A DNA stretch of 64,000 bases from Pseudomonas sp. p1(2021b) (GCF_020151015.1 NZ_CP083746.1:2819001-2883000); one strand, 5' to 3'. Counted from the first letter of the stretch, positions 43,377 through 54,212 are shown. Made by a program: numbers and translations. The notes: generated by a model not told the origin, from the letters alone.

Positions 43377-44396
43377 ATGACAGCCCTCCTCTTTGCTTCG
43401 AACCTCGTTTCCCAGCCGCTGCGCCCTGCCTGCCTCGCCCTGGCGTTCGGCGGCCTGCTGGCGCTGCTCACCGGCCCTGCAGCGGCCACCCCGGCCAAGA
43501 CCGAACGGCCGCCGTACATCGAACTGAGCCAGGCGTGCCTGCCCCAGCCGCTGCCCGCGAGCGTGCTGTACCTAGCAGGCGATGCCTGGAAGGTCGACGC
43601 CAAAGGTAACCAGACACCGCTCGAAGAAGGCATAGCCATCGACGAGCAGGAAGGCGTGAAAACCTCCCCTACCGCCTTCGTCAGCCTGCTGCTCGGCGAT
43701 GGCAGCCGCATCGTCCTGCCATCGAGCTCGCACGTCACCCTGCACCTCGATGAACAGAAAGGAATCGCGCAAGTCGCCCTGCGCACGGGTCAGGTCGAAT
43801 CCTATGTCCTGAAAAGAATCAGCGACCACGACCGCTTCCAAGTGCTGACGCCGGTCGGCGTGCTGGGCGTGCGCGGTACCCATTTCCGCGCACGCATCGA
43901 AGATCGACAGGCCTTGGCCGAAGTGCTCGACGGGCGTGTCGCGGTCAACCGCGACTTGACCAACGACGACCTGCCGGTCGCCGGCAAGCGCCCGCTCCGC
44001 AAGCCGCCACAGGCCCGCGCCGAGCCCGACGACGACGTGCTGCTCGACGCCCGCCGCGGCTTGAAGATCAAGGCACAAGGCAAGCTGACCCCGGTCGACT
44101 TGCTGCCCGCCCCACAGTTGCGCGGACAAGGCGGCGAACACGGCCAGTCGCGCCAGTGGACGCTGTACCTGGCACCGGTCCAGGGCGCCAAGCGCTACCG
44201 CGCCCAGGTGGCCAGCGACCCGGACTTCCTGCATATCCAGCAGGAGCGCTTCTCGAGCACGCCGCAGGTCAGCTTCAGCGACCTCGAGGCAGCGTTCTAC
44301 CATGTGCGCCTTTCGGCCTTCGACAGCGAGGGCCTGGAAGGCCAGACCAGCGTCTACGATATTCTCTACTACCCGCGGCGCAGCAATGCGCAATAA
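43377..44396 (+). CDS. exported FecR-domain protein
   Basis: About 339 residues from ATG 43377; a GTG at 43368 is an alternative and neither has a strong ribosome site. A signal peptide (LALAFGGLLALLTGPAAA) is followed by a FecR domain with the signature VLTPVGVLGVRGTHFRARI. A C-terminal fibronectin-like segment (YRAQVASDPDFLHIQQERFS) follows. The absence of an N-terminal cytoplasmic part shows it is a periplasmic sensor partner, not an anti-sigma factor. The next gene, a CHASE2 kinase, starts 18 bases downstream, so the pair likely senses together. Confidence 0.8.
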   Translation: MTALLFASNLVSQPLRPACLALAFGGLLALLTGPAAATPAKTERPPYIELSQACLPQPLPASVLYLAGDAWKVDAKGNQTPLEEGIAIDEQEGVKTSPTAFVSLLLGDGSRIVLPSSSHVTLHLDEQKGIAQVALRTGQVESYVLKRISDHDRFQVLTPVGVLGVRGTHFRARIEDRQALAEVLDGRVAVNRDLTNDDLPVAGKRPLRKPPQARAEPDDDVLLDARRGLKIKAQGKLTPVDLLPAPQLRGQGGEHGQSRQWTLYLAPVQGAKRYRAQVASDPDFLHIQQERFSSTPQVSFSDLEAAFYHVRLSAFDSEGLEGQTSVYDILYYPRRSNAQ

Positions 44397-44414
44397 AGGA
44401 CCGGAGCTGCGCCG

Positions 44415-46715
44415 ATGAAACCGTTCGCCCGCCAGGACGAGCCCAGCCAGGCGCAGCGCCTGTTCCACAGCCTGGTGCGCGAATGGTTGCTGGTCAGTCT
44501 GCTGCTGGTACCGCTCACCGCACTGCTCTCGCTCGCCACCCACCTGTCGCTGAACAACCTGCTCTATGATCGCCTGCGCAGCCTCACACCGTTGGCGGTC
44601 GACCCCCGCATCCTCATCGTCACCATCGACGACCGCAGCCTGCAGAGCCTCGGCCGCTGGCCCTGGCCACGCAGCGTGCACGCCGAACTGCTGGATCGCC
44701 TGACCACCGCCGGCGCGCGCAGCGTGCTGTTCGATGTGATCTTCAGCGAACCTTCCAGCAACCCGGACGAGGACCGCCAACTGGCGCAATCGCTGTGCCG
44801 GGCAGGCAACGTGCTGCTGCCGCTGCTGCGCGAAAGCATCCCGCGCCATGGCGAGCCGCCGCGGGAAATACCGCCCACCCAGGCACTGACGCAGTGCGCG
44901 GCGGGTATCGGTCATATCAATGTCGAAGCCGACAGCGATGGCACCCTGCGCAGCGTCTACCTGCGCGAAGGGCCGCTTGGGGCGCCGCGCCCCCTGCTCG
45001 CCTGGCAGGCCTTCGCCGGCAACCACGAAGCCGGCATGCCGGGGCTGGACGCCATGCGCAACCTGCCCGGCTGGCAGCGCGACCACGCTATCCGCATTCC
45101 CTTCATCGACGCCGACGCGGGCTTCCCTAGCGTGTCGTACATCAGTGTGCTGCGCGGCGAGGTGCCCAACGAACTGCTGCGCGACCGCCTGGTGCTGATC
45201 GGTGCCACCGCGCCGGGTCTCGGCGACCGCTATGTCACCCCACTCTCGGCCAGCCTGGGCACCACGCCAGGCGTAGAGATCCAGGCGAACATCCTCAACG
45301 GCCTCCTGCAACAGCGTACCAGCATCGACCTGCCACCCTGGCTGGGTGCCCTGCTCAGCGCCGCTGGCGTCGCCCTGCTCCTGGGCCTGATGCTGTTCCG
45401 CTCGCGCCATGCGCTGGCCCTGGCCTTGGCCTGCGCGGCGCTCGCCCTGGGGGGCTCTTGGGCCTTGCTGCTCAATGGGTGGTGGTGGTCGCCGCTGGCC
45501 ACCTGGGTCGGCCTGCTGCTGGCATACCTGGTCTGGAGCTGGCGCCGGCTGAACGCAGTGCTCGCCTATTTCGGCTGGGAGCTGGCGCGCCTGGACCAGG
45601 AGCCCAAGGTACTTCCCGAGCGGGCCGCCCCGCCGATGCCGGGCAACGACCCGCTGCAAAACCGCATCGCCGCCTTGGAACAGGCGATCAGCCGCACCCG
45701 CGACGCCCGCCGGTTCATGGCCGACGGCCTGGAAGGCCTGCCGGTGGCGACGCTGATCTGCGACCCAGAGGGCCAAATCCTGCTGGCCAACCGCAAGGCG
45801 CGCGAGCTGTTCGGGCAGGCACTGCGCGGCGACGATTTGTGCGAACGCCTGGCCGAGCTCGGCCACCCGAGCCTCGCGGGCGGCGCGCGCCCAGCCCTGG
45901 AAACCCTGGAAGCGGTCGAATTCCATGACCACCGCGAGCGCGACCTGCAGGTCCACCTGGCACGCCTGCTGCCGGTGCACAGCGAAACTGCCATCGGTTG
46001 GTTGGTCAGCCTGATCGACCTGAGCACCGAACGTGACGCCGAACGCCAGCGCGCCGCCCTGCTGCGTTTTCTCTCCCACGACCTGCGCGCACCCCACTCG
46101 GCGATCCTCGCCCTGCTCGATGTCCATCCCGCCAGGGACCAGAACGAGCGGCAGGTCTACCAGCAGATCGCGCAGCAGGTCCAGCGTGCCTTGAGCTTGA
46201 CCGACGCCTTCGTGCAACTGTCCAAGGCCGAGTCCGACGCCTACCACTTCGAACCGTGCATGTTCACCATGCTGGCGATGGATGCCGCCGACCAGCTCTG
46301 GCCGCTGGCGCAGCACAAACACATCGACCTGCAGCGCGACTGGGACGATACACAGGAGCCGATGGTCTGGGCCGATCCCGGCCTGCTCACCCGGGCACTC
46401 TTCAACCTGCTGGAAAACGCCGTCAAATACAGCTCGGCAGGCACACGCATCACCCTGGCTATCCATGTGCAAGGCGACTGGCTGGCCTGCCGGATCACCG
46501 ACCAGGGCAAAGGTATCGCGGCGCAGGAGCTGCCGCGCCTGTTCGCCCCCTACCAGCGCTTGACGTCAGCCGAGGGCAGCACCGGCCTCGGCTTGGGCCT
46601 GGCGATGGTGAAGACCGTGGTCGACCGCCATGGCGGCGAGATCGGCTGCCAGAGCCAGGTCGACCAGGGCACGACGTTCGTCATTCGCCTGCCCCTGCTA
46701 CAGGGTGAGCACTGA
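44415..46715 (+). CDS. CHASE2-PAS histidine kinase
   Basis: A 766-residue sensor kinase. An N-terminal helix precedes a periplasmic CHASE2 domain (VTIDDRSLQSLGRWPWPRSV, then FDVIFSEPS), three further helices follow near 310-385, then a PAS-like region (LPVATLICDPEGQILLANRK), a HisKA box with His555 (RFLSHDLRAPHSA) and a HATPase (NLLENAVKYS, GLGLGLAMVKTV). With the FecR protein immediately upstream and an OmpR-type regulator 2.7 kb away, it forms a complete two-component module. The signal is unknown. Confidence 0.9.
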   Translation: MKPFARQDEPSQAQRLFHSLVREWLLVSLLLVPLTALLSLATHLSLNNLLYDRLRSLTPLAVDPRILIVTIDDRSLQSLGRWPWPRSVHAELLDRLTTAGARSVLFDVIFSEPSSNPDEDRQLAQSLCRAGNVLLPLLRESIPRHGEPPREIPPTQALTQCAAGIGHINVEADSDGTLRSVYLREGPLGAPRPLLAWQAFAGNHEAGMPGLDAMRNLPGWQRDHAIRIPFIDADAGFPSVSYISVLRGEVPNELLRDRLVLIGATAPGLGDRYVTPLSASLGTTPGVEIQANILNGLLQQRTSIDLPPWLGALLSAAGVALLLGLMLFRSRHALALALACAALALGGSWALLLNGWWWSPLATWVGLLLAYLVWSWRRLNAVLAYFGWELARLDQEPKVLPERAAPPMPGNDPLQNRIAALEQAISRTRDARRFMADGLEGLPVATLICDPEGQILLANRKARELFGQALRGDDLCERLAELGHPSLAGGARPALETLEAVEFHDHRERDLQVHLARLLPVHSETAIGWLVSLIDLSTERDAERQRAALLRFLSHDLRAPHSAILALLDVHPARDQNERQVYQQIAQQVQRALSLTDAFVQLSKAESDAYHFEPCMFTMLAMDAADQLWPLAQHKHIDLQRDWDDTQEPMVWADPGLLTRALFNLLENAVKYSSAGTRITLAIHVQGDWLACRITDQGKGIAAQELPRLFAPYQRLTSAEGSTGLGLGLAMVKTVVDRHGGEIGCQSQVDQGTTFVIRLPLLQGEH

Positions 46716-46780
46716 ATCGCGACACCTGCGGACAAGGCCGTTCCGGCGCCTTGCAGGGCAAACCGCCGGTCACGCCGGAC

Positions 46781-47233
46781 TCAGGCCATGCTCGGCTTCT
46801 CGCTCACCTCGAAAACAGGGTCTTCTACCCATACCAGATCGCCGATCTCATCGTTGTGCAGGACGACCACCTGCTGCACCCTCAGGCGCCGGTAGGTTTC
46901 AGAGGTGACGCCAAAGCTTCTCATCAGAGTCCGCTCGCAGATGTCCGACACGCGTGTGCGTCGGTCGAAACGCCGGGCGCGCATTTCGTTGTACTTGGCC
47001 CAGGCGAACAGCGCCAACCCGATCAATACGGCGCACAGCGTATAGACCATCAGGGTGCCGAAGGTATGTACCATTTGTTCCGTCAGGTCCTGCTGCGCGC
47101 CACTGCGCGAGGCTTCAGCCATGGCCTTCAGGCCACGCACCAGCAGAAAGGTGAATGCTGCCCACGCCGCCAGGGTGAGCACCAGGTCGATCATCCGATG
47201 CAACCAATGCTGCGAAGTCTTGATCAGCGTCAT
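46781..47233 (-). CDS. pgaD: PNAG synthesis accessory protein PgaD
   Basis: A 150-residue inner-membrane protein with two helices near residues 18-36 and 60-82. It is last in the pga operon and its ATG overlaps the pgaC stop. PgaD binds PgaC and, with c-di-GMP bound between them, activates polymerisation. The sequence is divergent, as is normal for the family; placement rests on topology and operon position. Confidence 0.85.
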   Translation of the reverse strand: MTLIKTSQHWLHRMIDLVLTLAAWAAFTFLLVRGLKAMAEASRSGAQQDLTEQMVHTFGTLMVYTLCAVLIGLALFAWAKYNEMRARRFDRRTRVSDICERTLMRSFGVTSETYRRLRVQQVVVLHNDEIGDLVWVEDPVFEVSEKPSMA

Positions 47234-48561
47234 GCAGTAGGGTTCCTTTTGATTCCACGGTCCGGGCTGGTCCAGCGTGCGCGCTGCTGGCGCACCTTGA
47301 GCATGACCTTGGGGAAGCTGACCAAGGTGGTCATGAGGGTTACCAGCCAGAAGGCGAAGGGGTACCAGATGACCCAGAACAGGTTCCTGCCCAGGCGTTT
47401 TTCGTAACGTCGCTCGATCAGCAGGCTCAAGGCGAACTGCAGCAAGCAGACCACCGCCAGCAGCATGCCGGTGAAGGCTGGCGGTACGATGCCGGCCACG
47501 CGCAATTCTGGCGGCAGCTCGACCAGGTAGCCGACGCCCCACAGCAGGAGCGTCAGGGCGAAGGTGAAGGCCCAGGTCGCCGACAGGCAGAACTCGATCA
47601 GCAGCGGCCACATGTAGCGCAGGCGCCAGCGCCAGATCGTCCGGATGTTCTTGAGCAGCACCTCGGCACCGCCCTGGGCCCAGCGCAAACGCTGCTTCCA
47701 CAGTCCACGTAGCGTCTCGGGCATGAGGATCCAGCACAGCGCACGCGGCTCGTAGAAGATCGACCAATGATCGAGCTGCAGCTTCCAGCTGATGTCGATG
47801 TCCTCGGTGATCATGTCCGGGCTCCAGAAGCCGACCCGATCGAGCGCGCTACGGCGGAACGCCGCGACCACGCCGGAAACGGTGAAGACCCGGCCGTAGA
47901 CGCGCTGGGTGCGCTTGATCAGCCCGATGATCGAGGAAAACTCGCCGACCTGGACGCGCCCGACCAACGTCGAGCGTGTGCGGATGCGGGGGTTGCCAGT
48001 AACGGCCCCGACGCGCGGGTTGTCGATCAGCGGCGCCACCAGGTAGGAGACGGCGTCAGGGTCGAGCAGCGCATCGCCGTCGATACACACCAGGTATTCG
48101 CTGTGCGCCGCCAAGGCGCCCATGCGCAGGGCCACCGCCTTGCCCTGGTTCTGCGCCAAGTGCAGCACCCGCAGGCGCGGGTGCTGCACGGCCAGGGCGT
48201 CGAGCACCTCGCGGGTATCGTCCCTGGAGCCATCGTTGATGGCGATCACCTCTATATGTTCATAGCGCTGCGCCAGAGCCGCGCCGATGGTCTCCCGCGC
48301 GTTCGGGCCTTCGTTGTAGCAAGGGATGAGAATGCTCACCAGCGGGTTGCCACTGAGCCCAGGCACGCCCTGGCGCCACGGCCAATGGCGCTCCCAATGC
48401 AGCCAGAAATAGGTGCCACCGGCCATCCACAACGCCGACATGAACAGCGGGTAGAAAAACACGAAGTTAAGCAACAGTTCACCTGTGACGACCAGCGCCA
48501 TTCCAACGGGAGCGCCCAGTATCACCACCAGGATCAGCAGGGCTACGATTCGATCGGTCAT
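47230..48561 (-). CDS. pgaC: PNAG synthase PgaC (GT2 glycosyltransferase)
   Basis: A 443-residue membrane glycosyltransferase polymerising UDP-N-acetylglucosamine into poly-beta-1,6-GlcNAc. Catalytic features: [35 protein letters not shown] and QRLRWAQGG (Q-x-x-R-W). Helices occur at both ends. It overlaps pgaB and pgaD by four bases each, so all are coupled. Confidence 0.95.
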   Translation of the reverse strand: MTDRIVALLILVVILGAPVGMALVVTGELLLNFVFFYPLFMSALWMAGGTYFWLHWERHWPWRQGVPGLSGNPLVSILIPCYNEGPNARETIGAALAQRYEHIEVIAINDGSRDDTREVLDALAVQHPRLRVLHLAQNQGKAVALRMGALAAHSEYLVCIDGDALLDPDAVSYLVAPLIDNPRVGAVTGNPRIRTRSTLVGRVQVGEFSSIIGLIKRTQRVYGRVFTVSGVVAAFRRSALDRVGFWSPDMITEDIDISWKLQLDHWSIFYEPRALCWILMPETLRGLWKQRLRWAQGGAEVLLKNIRTIWRWRLRYMWPLLIEFCLSATWAFTFALTLLLWGVGYLVELPPELRVAGIVPPAFTGMLLAVVCLLQFALSLLIERRYEKRLGRNLFWVIWYPFAFWLVTLMTTLVSFPKVMLKVRQQRARWTSPDRGIKRNPTA

Positions 48562-50555
48562 AGTTTCGGATACCAGGAAGAGGAGAAGGCAGCACGTGTG
48601 GTTTCAAGGCCGGGCTGGTCGTTGAAGAAGTCATCCGGGTAATAGCCGTAGTGGCGCACGCCGTTCCAGCGCAGGCGCTTCGCCCACTCGGCCAGTTGCC
48701 GCGCCTCGATCGGCGCCTCATGGCCCGGGCGCCAGTCACGCGCCTGCAGTTCGAATACACTGCGCTCCAGAGCGCCCGGGCGCTTGGCCACCTGCTGCAC
48801 CAACCGGTCAAGCCAGGCGTTCGATGCTTCCAGCGCCTCCCCTTCCATCAGTGGCATGGCCATCGGCGCCGTCCAGTCGTAGGTGGCGAGGAAGTCGTCG
48901 AGGTTCTGCGCGAACCAGGTTTCGGCCTGCGGGTCGAGAATCGGCTGGGCGAAGATATTGCGCGCCGTCAGCACCTGTGGCCCACGGATCGCCCGAACCT
49001 TGGCCGTCAGCTCGCGGGTCAGGTCGATCAGGTAGCGGCTCTTGTAGCGTGTCCAGCGCTGCAGGGTCCGCTCGTCGCCGCGCAATGCATGTAGGTCGCC
49101 CGGCAGGCCGGCCTGGCGGTAGGCCGCCAGGGCGCCGGGGCTGGCATCCTCGAAGTCCGACAGCACCGCGTCGTCATGGAACAGGATGCCCTGGAAGCTG
49201 GCGTGCTTGGCCAGGTCTTCGTAGATCTCGCCGATCTGCTGGCGCACCTGCGGATCGAACGGCGACAAACGCCGGTATTGATCCGGGGCTACCGCCACGC
49301 TGCCGGTCTGCGGGTCCCAGGCCTGCACCCGCGGCAAGGTGTCGTCCAGTTCGAAGGCCAGGACCGGCATCCATGCATAGACGCTGGCACCTGCCCGGGT
49401 GCGCAGTTGCCAGGCGACACGGTTGAACAGGTCCGCACGCATCGGCAGGTGCCGGTTGGGGAAGTACAGGGCGTGGATGTTACCGTCGCCCTTCGGGTCG
49501 GCGAAGGCCTGCAGGAACACGGTGTTGACGCCCAGGTCGGCGATCCGCTGCACCAGTGTGCCGACATTGGCGTCGGTGCGCGCCGGGTCAGGGTCGTAGA
49601 CATAGTCCAGGTCGACATGGGCAACGCGCAGCGGGCCTTGCTCCTGCACGCTGTTGATGTCGGCGGCGAAGGTGCGCATCTCCGGGTCGCCGTTGACCAG
49701 GTAGCGCGGCACGCTCATCAGGTCGTCCACGCTGCCAAGGCCATCGTCGAGCGTCAGCGCCAACCCATAGCCATGCTCGCCCACGATCTGCAGGGTAGTG
49801 CCGCCGGCGGCGCCGTAAGGCCAGACCCAGACGCGCGGGGCCTTGCCGGTAATGGCCTTGAGCGTGGCGCTGATGGCCGCGACGTCCGTGTCCAGGCGCT
49901 GGCGTAGCTCGGCGTCGGTCTCGTAGCGCTGCTCCTTGGCCAGGTACAGGCGGTTGGCCACCGCCGGCAGCGTATTGCCCTGGGGGTTGGCTAGCAGGCC
50001 AAGGTGCGACGCGTAGGTGTGTGCGCCGATCTCCACCAGGTTCGACTGCGCCAGCTCACGCACCTGCTCCACCGTCAGGAAACGCTCGCGCGGGGTGGGC
50101 AAGCCGCCAAAGTCCACCGCCTGGTTCGGCGCAGTCTTGAGCCAGACACCCACCGGCGCCATGATCGCCGGCCATCCATAGGCCTTGAGTATCGGCAGCA
50201 CGCGGCTATGGAAACTGCTGTAGCCGTCATCGAAGCTGAGCAACAGCGGCTTGTCCGGTAGCGGCGCGCGGCCTTCACGGGCGGCGATGATCTGATCGAC
50301 GGAGACGGCCTGGAAACCTTGCTCGCGCAGCCAGGCCAACTGGTCGATCAGGTGAGCGGTACGGGTGGTGATGTAGGCCTGGTTGCCGTCGATGTCATCC
50401 ACATCGTGGTAGGCCAGGGTCAACAGACGACCGGACGGCCAAGGCGACTCGCTGATGGCCACCGGGCGCTCCTTGGGTGCAACGAAGGGCGGCGCTTCGG
50501 CGGCGCAGCCGGTCAACAGCGCGACCAGGCAGAGCATGCGAAACAAGACATTCAT
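48558..50555 (-). CDS. pgaB: PNAG deacetylase/hydrolase lipoprotein PgaB
   Basis: A 665-residue outer-membrane lipoprotein. The lipobox LLTGC is near residue 17. The N-terminal polysaccharide deacetylase (NodB) domain shows [24 protein letters not shown] and HTYASHLG metal-binding motifs. The C-terminal glycoside hydrolase domain (from about 310, [12 protein letters not shown]) cleaves deacetylated PNAG. ATG 50555 is preferred over a TTG two codons earlier because GAGGAT precedes it. Confidence 0.93.
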   Translation of the reverse strand: MNVLFRMLCLVALLTGCAAEAPPFVAPKERPVAISESPWPSGRLLTLAYHDVDDIDGNQAYITTRTAHLIDQLAWLREQGFQAVSVDQIIAAREGRAPLPDKPLLLSFDDGYSSFHSRVLPILKAYGWPAIMAPVGVWLKTAPNQAVDFGGLPTPRERFLTVEQVRELAQSNLVEIGAHTYASHLGLLANPQGNTLPAVANRLYLAKEQRYETDAELRQRLDTDVAAISATLKAITGKAPRVWVWPYGAAGGTTLQIVGEHGYGLALTLDDGLGSVDDLMSVPRYLVNGDPEMRTFAADINSVQEQGPLRVAHVDLDYVYDPDPARTDANVGTLVQRIADLGVNTVFLQAFADPKGDGNIHALYFPNRHLPMRADLFNRVAWQLRTRAGASVYAWMPVLAFELDDTLPRVQAWDPQTGSVAVAPDQYRRLSPFDPQVRQQIGEIYEDLAKHASFQGILFHDDAVLSDFEDASPGALAAYRQAGLPGDLHALRGDERTLQRWTRYKSRYLIDLTRELTAKVRAIRGPQVLTARNIFAQPILDPQAETWFAQNLDDFLATYDWTAPMAMPLMEGEALEASNAWLDRLVQQVAKRPGALERSVFELQARDWRPGHEAPIEARQLAEWAKRLRWNGVRHYGYYPDDFFNDQPGLETTRAAFSSSWYPKL

Positions 50556-50566
50556 GTCCAAGATCC

Positions 50567-53050
50567 TCAGAAGCGGTAGTTGATGTCGAGCATCAGGCGG
50601 TAGTCCATTTCGCGATCGCCGTCGTAGGGGCGGCTCATGGCCGTGAGGTTCACGCCGCCATCGAAGCGGTCGTCGAACTTCAGGCGCTGCCCATAGCCGA
50701 CCAGGGCGATCGGCTCGGTGCCGTGGCCCTGCTGGCTATAGGTGCCGACGCCGAACTGCGCCTGCTGGCTCCAGACGGTCTGGTAGTGCCGGTAGAGGAT
50801 GTGGTCGATATCCAGGGTCGGCAGCACGCTGAGGTCGCGCTTGGGGTTGTAGTACGGAACGTCGTCCGACTTGCTGTTGTGGCTGGCGCCCACTTCCAAG
50901 CCGATATCGGCCTTCAGGTACGGCTGGTTGTAGACCTGCTGACGGCCGGTCAGTACCAGGCCGATGCGCTGGTTGCCGTCGCTGAAGCGCTGTGGGGTGA
51001 AGGCGAGCCTCGCCTCGCGGGTTTCATCCTGGCGCCAGGCCAGCCAGGCGCTGCCGGCGTTGGAGCGGATGCCACTGTTGAGTGCGCGCAAGGGGGTTTC
51101 GCGCGATAGGTATTCGGCACTCCAGCCGTACTGCCAGTGATCGTCGATCTCGTGGCTGCCGGAAAGGCGCGCGCCAGGCTTGTCGCCATCGCCATAGGCG
51201 TTGTGCGAGAGCTCGCCTTCGACCGTGTTGCCACGGTCGCGCCACTCCAGCCCCGCGCGCTGGTAGCGGTAATGGCCGGTGCCCTCGAGAAAATCACCGG
51301 TGGCGTAGCCGGCACCAGCGAAGACCCGCCAATTGTCGTCCATCGGCGGGCTGTAGAGCACGCTGTCGATGCCGAAGTCGCGGTTGCCGACCGCGTCGCC
51401 GCCACCGTTGCTGCGCCCGGCATAGGCATTCACCTGCAGCTCGAACATATGGTGCACTTTGCGCAGCTTGTCCAGGCGCTGCGCCGGCAGTTGTTCGGGG
51501 AAACGCTGGATGACGTCATCGGCCAGCAGGTCGGCCTGTCGCCACTCCTGAAGCGCCAACGCGGTAAGCCCCTGCTGCACCTCCAACGCGGCCTCTCGCG
51601 GGCCGAGGGATTCGGCGCTCTTGAGCACATCCTCGGCCCGGCGCGGCCAACCACGCGCCAAATAGACACTGGCCAGACCGGTATTGAGCCCGCCATTCGC
51701 CGGCGCCGCATGGGTCAACGCCTCGAAGGCCTGCTGCGCCTGCTCCAACTGGTCACGGTATAGATACGCATTGGCCTGCATCACCTTCGCGTCCAGGCGG
51801 TCCGGGTTGGGCACGCCGACGGCGGCGCCCTGCGGGTAGGTCAGCACCGGCTGCTGCGCGACCAACTGTTCGGTCATCGGCTGGATAGGCGCGAGCTGCT
51901 CGCTTTCCACCAAGGCATAGAACAACCCTTGGTTGTCTTCCGTCCATTCCAGGTCCTTCGGCGACTCGCCGGCCAGCACCTTGCGGTACAGCGCGGCCGC
52001 AGCGGCGGGCTGACGCAGGTACAGGTAGGCGCCAGCGACCCAGCGTTCGGCGTAGGCCGGCAGCTCGACCTGCGCCTGGCGCAGTTGCTGGTATTCCTGC
52101 GCCACCTGTTGCATCCGCATGCGTGCGTACAACGCCCCCAGGCGGTCGATGCGCACGCGGTTGCGCTCCTGCTCGGCGCCCGGCAACGCCTTCCATGCTT
52201 CCAGCAATGCGTCCGAGCGCGCGATGGCGCGATCGGCGATCACGAACCGATCGGCCTCGCGACGTACCGGGAGCTGGGCAAAGCGCACCTGGCGCGCCAA
52301 GGCATCGGCTTGCAGGCGTCGAGTTTGGGCGTCGTCGACCAACCCAGGCTGCGCCATGCCCTCGCGCAGCGCTGCCTCGGGCAGGTTGGCCCCCTCCAGG
52401 CCGCGCATGTACTCACTGCGAACGTAACCCTTGCCCGGAGCCAGGCTGTTCGCCTTGTCCAGCTCGGACAGCGCGGCATAGGGCTGGCCCGCACGGGTAT
52501 GGGCGTAAGCCAGGGCAATGTGCGCGTCGGCCTCCCCGGGCAGCGCGCGCACCAGCGCCTGCGCGCGGCGCAGGGCCTGGTCGTGCTGCCCGGCATCGGC
52601 CAGGGTCATCACCTCCCCCACCCGCAAGGCACTGTGTCGTGGCGCCTGGGCCAATCCTTGGCGGTACACCGCCAAGGCCTCGTTCCAGCGTTTCAGGTTA
52701 CGGTAGGCGCGGGCCACAAGGGCCTGCGAATCGACGCTCAACATGCCCTTGCCCCGGTTGGCCTCGTAGACCTGCACCACTTCCTGATCGCGCCCGGCCC
52801 AGCTGGCGATGGCGACATGGTCATTGAGATAGCGCGGCGTCACCGGCTGGCGCGCCAGGTAATCCAGGGCCGGCGCATGATCGCCGGCCCGTGCTTTGAT
52901 CACCAGGGCGTCATAGCCGTCCTGTGCCTGGGCCCAGGGAGTGCACAACAGCAACCCGGCGACCCAGGTTGCGCACGCACCGCCTGAAAGGACCCGGGAA
53001 CGTGCCCGCCAGAAAGCTGGCACAGTTGGAACATCATCAAGGCTTCGCAT
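50567..53050 (-). CDS. pgaA: PNAG outer-membrane exporter PgaA
   Basis: About 827 residues from ATG 53050. A signal peptide (GLLLCTPWAQAQ) is followed by tetratricopeptide repeats (about 30-500) and a C-terminal 16-strand beta-barrel ending in MLDINYRF. It binds and exports partially deacetylated PNAG. An alternative start at 53134 would add 28 residues before the signal peptide and is less likely. No clear ribosome site was seen for either. First gene of the pgaABCD operon. Confidence 0.92.
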   Translation of the reverse strand: MRSLDDVPTVPAFWRARSRVLSGGACATWVAGLLLCTPWAQAQDGYDALVIKARAGDHAPALDYLARQPVTPRYLNDHVAIASWAGRDQEVVQVYEANRGKGMLSVDSQALVARAYRNLKRWNEALAVYRQGLAQAPRHSALRVGEVMTLADAGQHDQALRRAQALVRALPGEADAHIALAYAHTRAGQPYAALSELDKANSLAPGKGYVRSEYMRGLEGANLPEAALREGMAQPGLVDDAQTRRLQADALARQVRFAQLPVRREADRFVIADRAIARSDALLEAWKALPGAEQERNRVRIDRLGALYARMRMQQVAQEYQQLRQAQVELPAYAERWVAGAYLYLRQPAAAAALYRKVLAGESPKDLEWTEDNQGLFYALVESEQLAPIQPMTEQLVAQQPVLTYPQGAAVGVPNPDRLDAKVMQANAYLYRDQLEQAQQAFEALTHAAPANGGLNTGLASVYLARGWPRRAEDVLKSAESLGPREAALEVQQGLTALALQEWRQADLLADDVIQRFPEQLPAQRLDKLRKVHHMFELQVNAYAGRSNGGGDAVGNRDFGIDSVLYSPPMDDNWRVFAGAGYATGDFLEGTGHYRYQRAGLEWRDRGNTVEGELSHNAYGDGDKPGARLSGSHEIDDHWQYGWSAEYLSRETPLRALNSGIRSNAGSAWLAWRQDETREARLAFTPQRFSDGNQRIGLVLTGRQQVYNQPYLKADIGLEVGASHNSKSDDVPYYNPKRDLSVLPTLDIDHILYRHYQTVWSQQAQFGVGTYSQQGHGTEPIALVGYGQRLKFDDRFDGGVNLTAMSRPYDGDREMDYRLMLDINYRF

Positions 53051-53623
53051 AAGAAATGTTTGGGTCAACGTAAAGATGAAGACCTCTGCGGCAAGGCCGG
53101 CCGGGTCGGATATCAAGTCGTGAATCGCAGGCAAGCGCCGCCGTCGATCACGCTCGGGCGTGTCGGCGTGAACGCTGCCTTTGTTTCAGGGCTTGGTCTT
53201 CAGCTTGCCCATGCCGGCCGGCGCCGGCCCGTCGATGGGCGCAACGCAGCGCCCACCCAGGTCAAGACACCAGGCGAACGTGGGTGGCAGCAGCGTCTTG
53301 CGCTGCGCGAGGCATACAAGGAGGGGGTTGCGATAGCTGCGATGGCGGCGAGGCGGTGCGATGTCGTGCCACCATGGCGTGATATCAGTCCAGTGGACAC
53401 CGCAATGCGAGGGGTGGAGTTCGGCATACTGATAAATCCCTGTCAGTCAAACAAACGATCCTGTCGGCAGAAGCCGGATGACTATACCTGCAAGGTCAAT
53501 TTTCCGCCACAAAAACGAACAAATAATATACAACTAGAAAATAAGTCATTGAATTGACGCCCCTCGCACCCTCCTTCCGGCGATCTCGCCAGACATGCAT
53601 CCGCAGATAGAGGGTGTTTATTC
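53051..53623. other. intergenic region between pgaA and the sigma factor gene
   Basis: This stretch carries the divergent promoters of pgaABCD and the sigma/FecR/TonB set. Its right part (53430-53560) is AT-rich. Plus-strand frames across it look random. No repeat or RNA gene was recognised. Confidence 0.5.
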
Positions 53624-53642
53624 GCGATTATTTCTCATTTAC
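53624..53642. promoter_or_regulatory. possible Fur box
   Basis: GCGATTATTTCTCATTTAC, read on the minus strand, matches the 19-bp Fur consensus at about 11 positions. It lies about 45 bp before the sigma factor start, where iron control would be expected. A moderate match only. Confidence 0.4.
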
Positions 53643-53687
53643 ACTCAGCGACCTCCCCCGAAGCCAAGCTCCTTTCCTGGGTGCATC

Positions 53688-54212
53688 GTGTCGCTCGACC
53701 CCACCAAACCAACGTTGTTGTCCGCCCTGGTACGCCACTACGACGAGCTCGTGGACCACGTTCGCCGTCGCTTCGGCGACCGGAACACAGCGCACGATGT
53801 GGTGCATGACATGTGCGTGCAGTTGCTCGAGCGCGACGAGAAAGAAGTCGTACGCACGCCCCTTGCCCTGCTGCGAAAAATTTCCCACGATACGGCGATC
53901 AGTCGCTATCGAAGCGAGCGTCGGCGGGCCGTGTGGGTGGATGCAGTGCCCGAGCTTCCCGAGGTCGCCTGTACGGCAGCGACACCCGTGGGCCGTCATG
54001 AAGCCGAGCACGAATTCCAATTGCTCGTCGACGCCATCGCCGCCCTTCCCCCGCGTTGCCAGGCCGTATTCGTCATGCACAAAATCCACGAGATTCCCCA
54101 GGCAGAAGTGGCCACACGCCTTGGCATCTCCATCAAGACAGTCGAAAAGCACCTGCGCCTGGGGTTGGCCACCTGCCGGGAACGGCTTGGCCGTGGCGAG
54201 GTTCACCCATGA
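53688..54212 (+). CDS. ECF sigma factor of the FecI/FpvI type
   Basis: 174 residues from GTG 53688; upstream starts cannot be excluded. Region 2 (YDELVDHVRRRFGDRNTAHD) and region 4 (LPPRCQAVFVMHKIHEIPQA, then EVATRLGISIKTVEKHLRLG) are clear. It would direct transcription of the TonB receptor gene when the receptor binds its ferric ligand. The FecR gene overlaps its stop by four bases. Confidence 0.9.
   Translation: MSLDPTKPTLLSALVRHYDELVDHVRRRFGDRNTAHDVVHDMCVQLLERDEKEVVRTPLALLRKISHDTAISRYRSERRRAVWVDAVPELPEVACTAATPVGRHEAEHEFQLLVDAIAALPPRCQAVFVMHKIHEIPQAEVATRLGISIKTVEKHLRLGLATCRERLGRGEVHP

Noticed and set aside
53060..53557. 165-codon plus-strand frame between pgaA and the sigma gene
   Set aside because: It overlaps the pgaA start region, has no ribosome site and no protein-like pattern.
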